Source: Comamonas sp. 26
Lineage (GTDB): Bacteria; Pseudomonadota; Gammaproteobacteria; Burkholderiales; Burkholderiaceae_C
DNA length: 64,000 bases
Assembly (NCBI RefSeq): GCF_002754475.1
Contig: NZ_PEFL01000001.1
Coordinates: 1,736,001 to 1,800,000 of the forward strand
Direction of reading: 5' to 3'
Shown: one piece after another, positions 63,328-64,000 of the stretch
Layout of the letters: each line of letters opens with the position of its first letter
Numbering within the stretch: the first letter of the stretch is position 1
The notes under the pieces: generated by a model
What the model was told of the DNA's origin: nothing
The model's input: only the letters and a program-made list of their open reading frames with translations
The model's database searches: none
Translations under genes and position numbers: made by a program

Positions 63328-64000
63328 TCAAGGCGTTATGACCTGGCGCTCGGCGTCGGTGTATACGTCTGGTGCTGTGTTGTGCTCTGAGCCATTTTCC
63401 TCGAAGGTGGCGGCAGGCAAAGGGCTGAAAAGCAGGCTTTTTTCCTCGGCACTCACGGTACTGTCGGGTGGATCTTCCATGAATACGCAGTTGCGGCCTG
63501 CTGATTTGGCCAGATACAGCTGCCGGTCGGCACGTTCTGTCCATAGCTGGGTCGTGCTGCGAATCCATTGCTGGGCGTAGACACCGCCAATGCTCACAGT
63601 CATGTGCAGGTCCTGGCCGGAGGAGATGCGGACGGGCGTGGACTCAATGGTCTGGCGCAGGCGTTCAGCCACTGCATGGCCCTGATGGGCGGGGCAGGCA
63701 GGCAGAACAATGGCAAATTCTTCGCCGCCATAGCGGGACAGCGTGTCCATGGGGCGTATGCCTTCGGAAAGGGTCTGCGCCACAGACTGCAGCACCATGT
63801 CGCCCGCGATGTGGCCATGCGTGTCATTGATCTGCTTGAAGTGATCAATGTCCAGCATGAGCAGCAGAGCCGTTTCGCCGGAGCGTGCCACGCGGTCCAT
63901 CTCACGCTCGATGACGGTGCGGAAGTGGCGGCGGTTAGCAAGCCCCGTGAGGGGGTCGCGCAAAGACAGCTCGCACAGACCGTCAATCAGTGCTTGCAGG
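63328..64000 (-). CDS. Diguanylate cyclase (GGDEF), 5' end outside window
   Basis: C-terminal 224 codons of a GGDEF protein: RDPLTGLANRRHF, DIDHFKQINDTHGH and the active-site GGEEF (RYGGEEFAIV) are intact; an RxxD inhibitory site before GGEEF is visible as RPMD. A variable tail follows. Makes cyclic di-GMP. The sensor half lies beyond 64000. Confidence 0.92.
   Translation of the reverse strand, partial: LQALIDGLCELSLRDPLTGLANRRHFRTVIEREMDRVARSGETALLLMLDIDHFKQINDTHGHIAGDMVLQSVAQTLSEGIRPMDTLSRYGGEEFAIVLPACPAHQGHAVAERLRQTIESTPVRISSGQDLHMTVSIGGVYAQQWIRSTTQLWTERADRQLYLAKSAGRNCVFMEDPPDSTVSAEEKSLLFSPLPAATFEENGSEHNTAPDVYTDAERQVITP

Overview
The window comes from a GC-rich betaproteobacterium of the Comamonadaceae, most like Comamonas or a close relative. 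The evidence is the housekeeping gene content (ctaA-ctaB, smpB/ratA/rnfH, guaB-guaA, gluQ-trmB), the cytochrome c and Dsb-rich complement, and the dispersed intergenic repeats I associate with that family. Names come from motifs and remembered family architecture; no database search was possible.

Left core (1-13.3 kb): the 3' part of ligA (with an apparent one-base frameshift), a patatin-like hydrolase, a DsrE-like protein, a leftward disulfide/thioredoxin pair (a DsbD-alpha/TlpA fusion, then dsbG), a QseB/QseC-type two-component system, a two-gene cytochrome operon that reads as thiosulfate dehydrogenase (tsdB-tsdA), heme O and heme A synthases (ctaB, ctaA), and tRNA-Gly(CCC).

Accessory region (about 13.3-45.3 kb): a mosaic island. 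A tyrosine recombinase lies beside the 3' end of guaA. A 14-nt copy of the guaA 3' end lies near an alpA-type gene at 14.42 kb, so a 30.9-kb element (14420-45298) is a reasonable model. Inside are an infA/RRM gene pair, three antirepressor-type regulators with different N-terminal domains (BRO-N, Rha, KilA-N) and a related C-terminal module, two of them preceded by C4-type antisense RNA leaders. There is also a lambda-like defective prophage (gpW, portal, in-frame chimeras of tape-measure and tail genes, holin-like protein, SAR endolysin, embedded Rz/Rz1 spanins), a triplicated uspA array with an FNR-type site, a divergent pair of Arc-type repressors around a palindromic operator, a truncated phosphoribosyltransferase coupled to a SLOG-like gene, and many small secreted or unknown proteins. 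Three copies of an unrecognised ~100-aa family ending in NWRNVSCR-type sequence sit at the two edges of the region, with a shared upstream DNA motif.

Right core (45.3-64 kb): guaA and guaB separated by a Phd/PIN toxin-antitoxin pair and a DIP1984-family gene; a DUF4124 protein; rnfH-ratA divergent from smpB; alaS; trmB-gluQ; a renalase-like FAD oxidoreductase; a LysR regulator divergent from a pirin/DoxX/flavodoxin cluster; trhO; a MinD-like ATPase; and a GGDEF protein cut by the window edge.

No IS element, CRISPR array or rRNA was seen. The most interesting points are the three-copy small family with its shared upstream motif, the PRTase-SLOG pair, the swapped antirepressor modules with C4 RNAs, the in-frame phage chimeras, and the DsbD/LGT-like/TlpA fusion.
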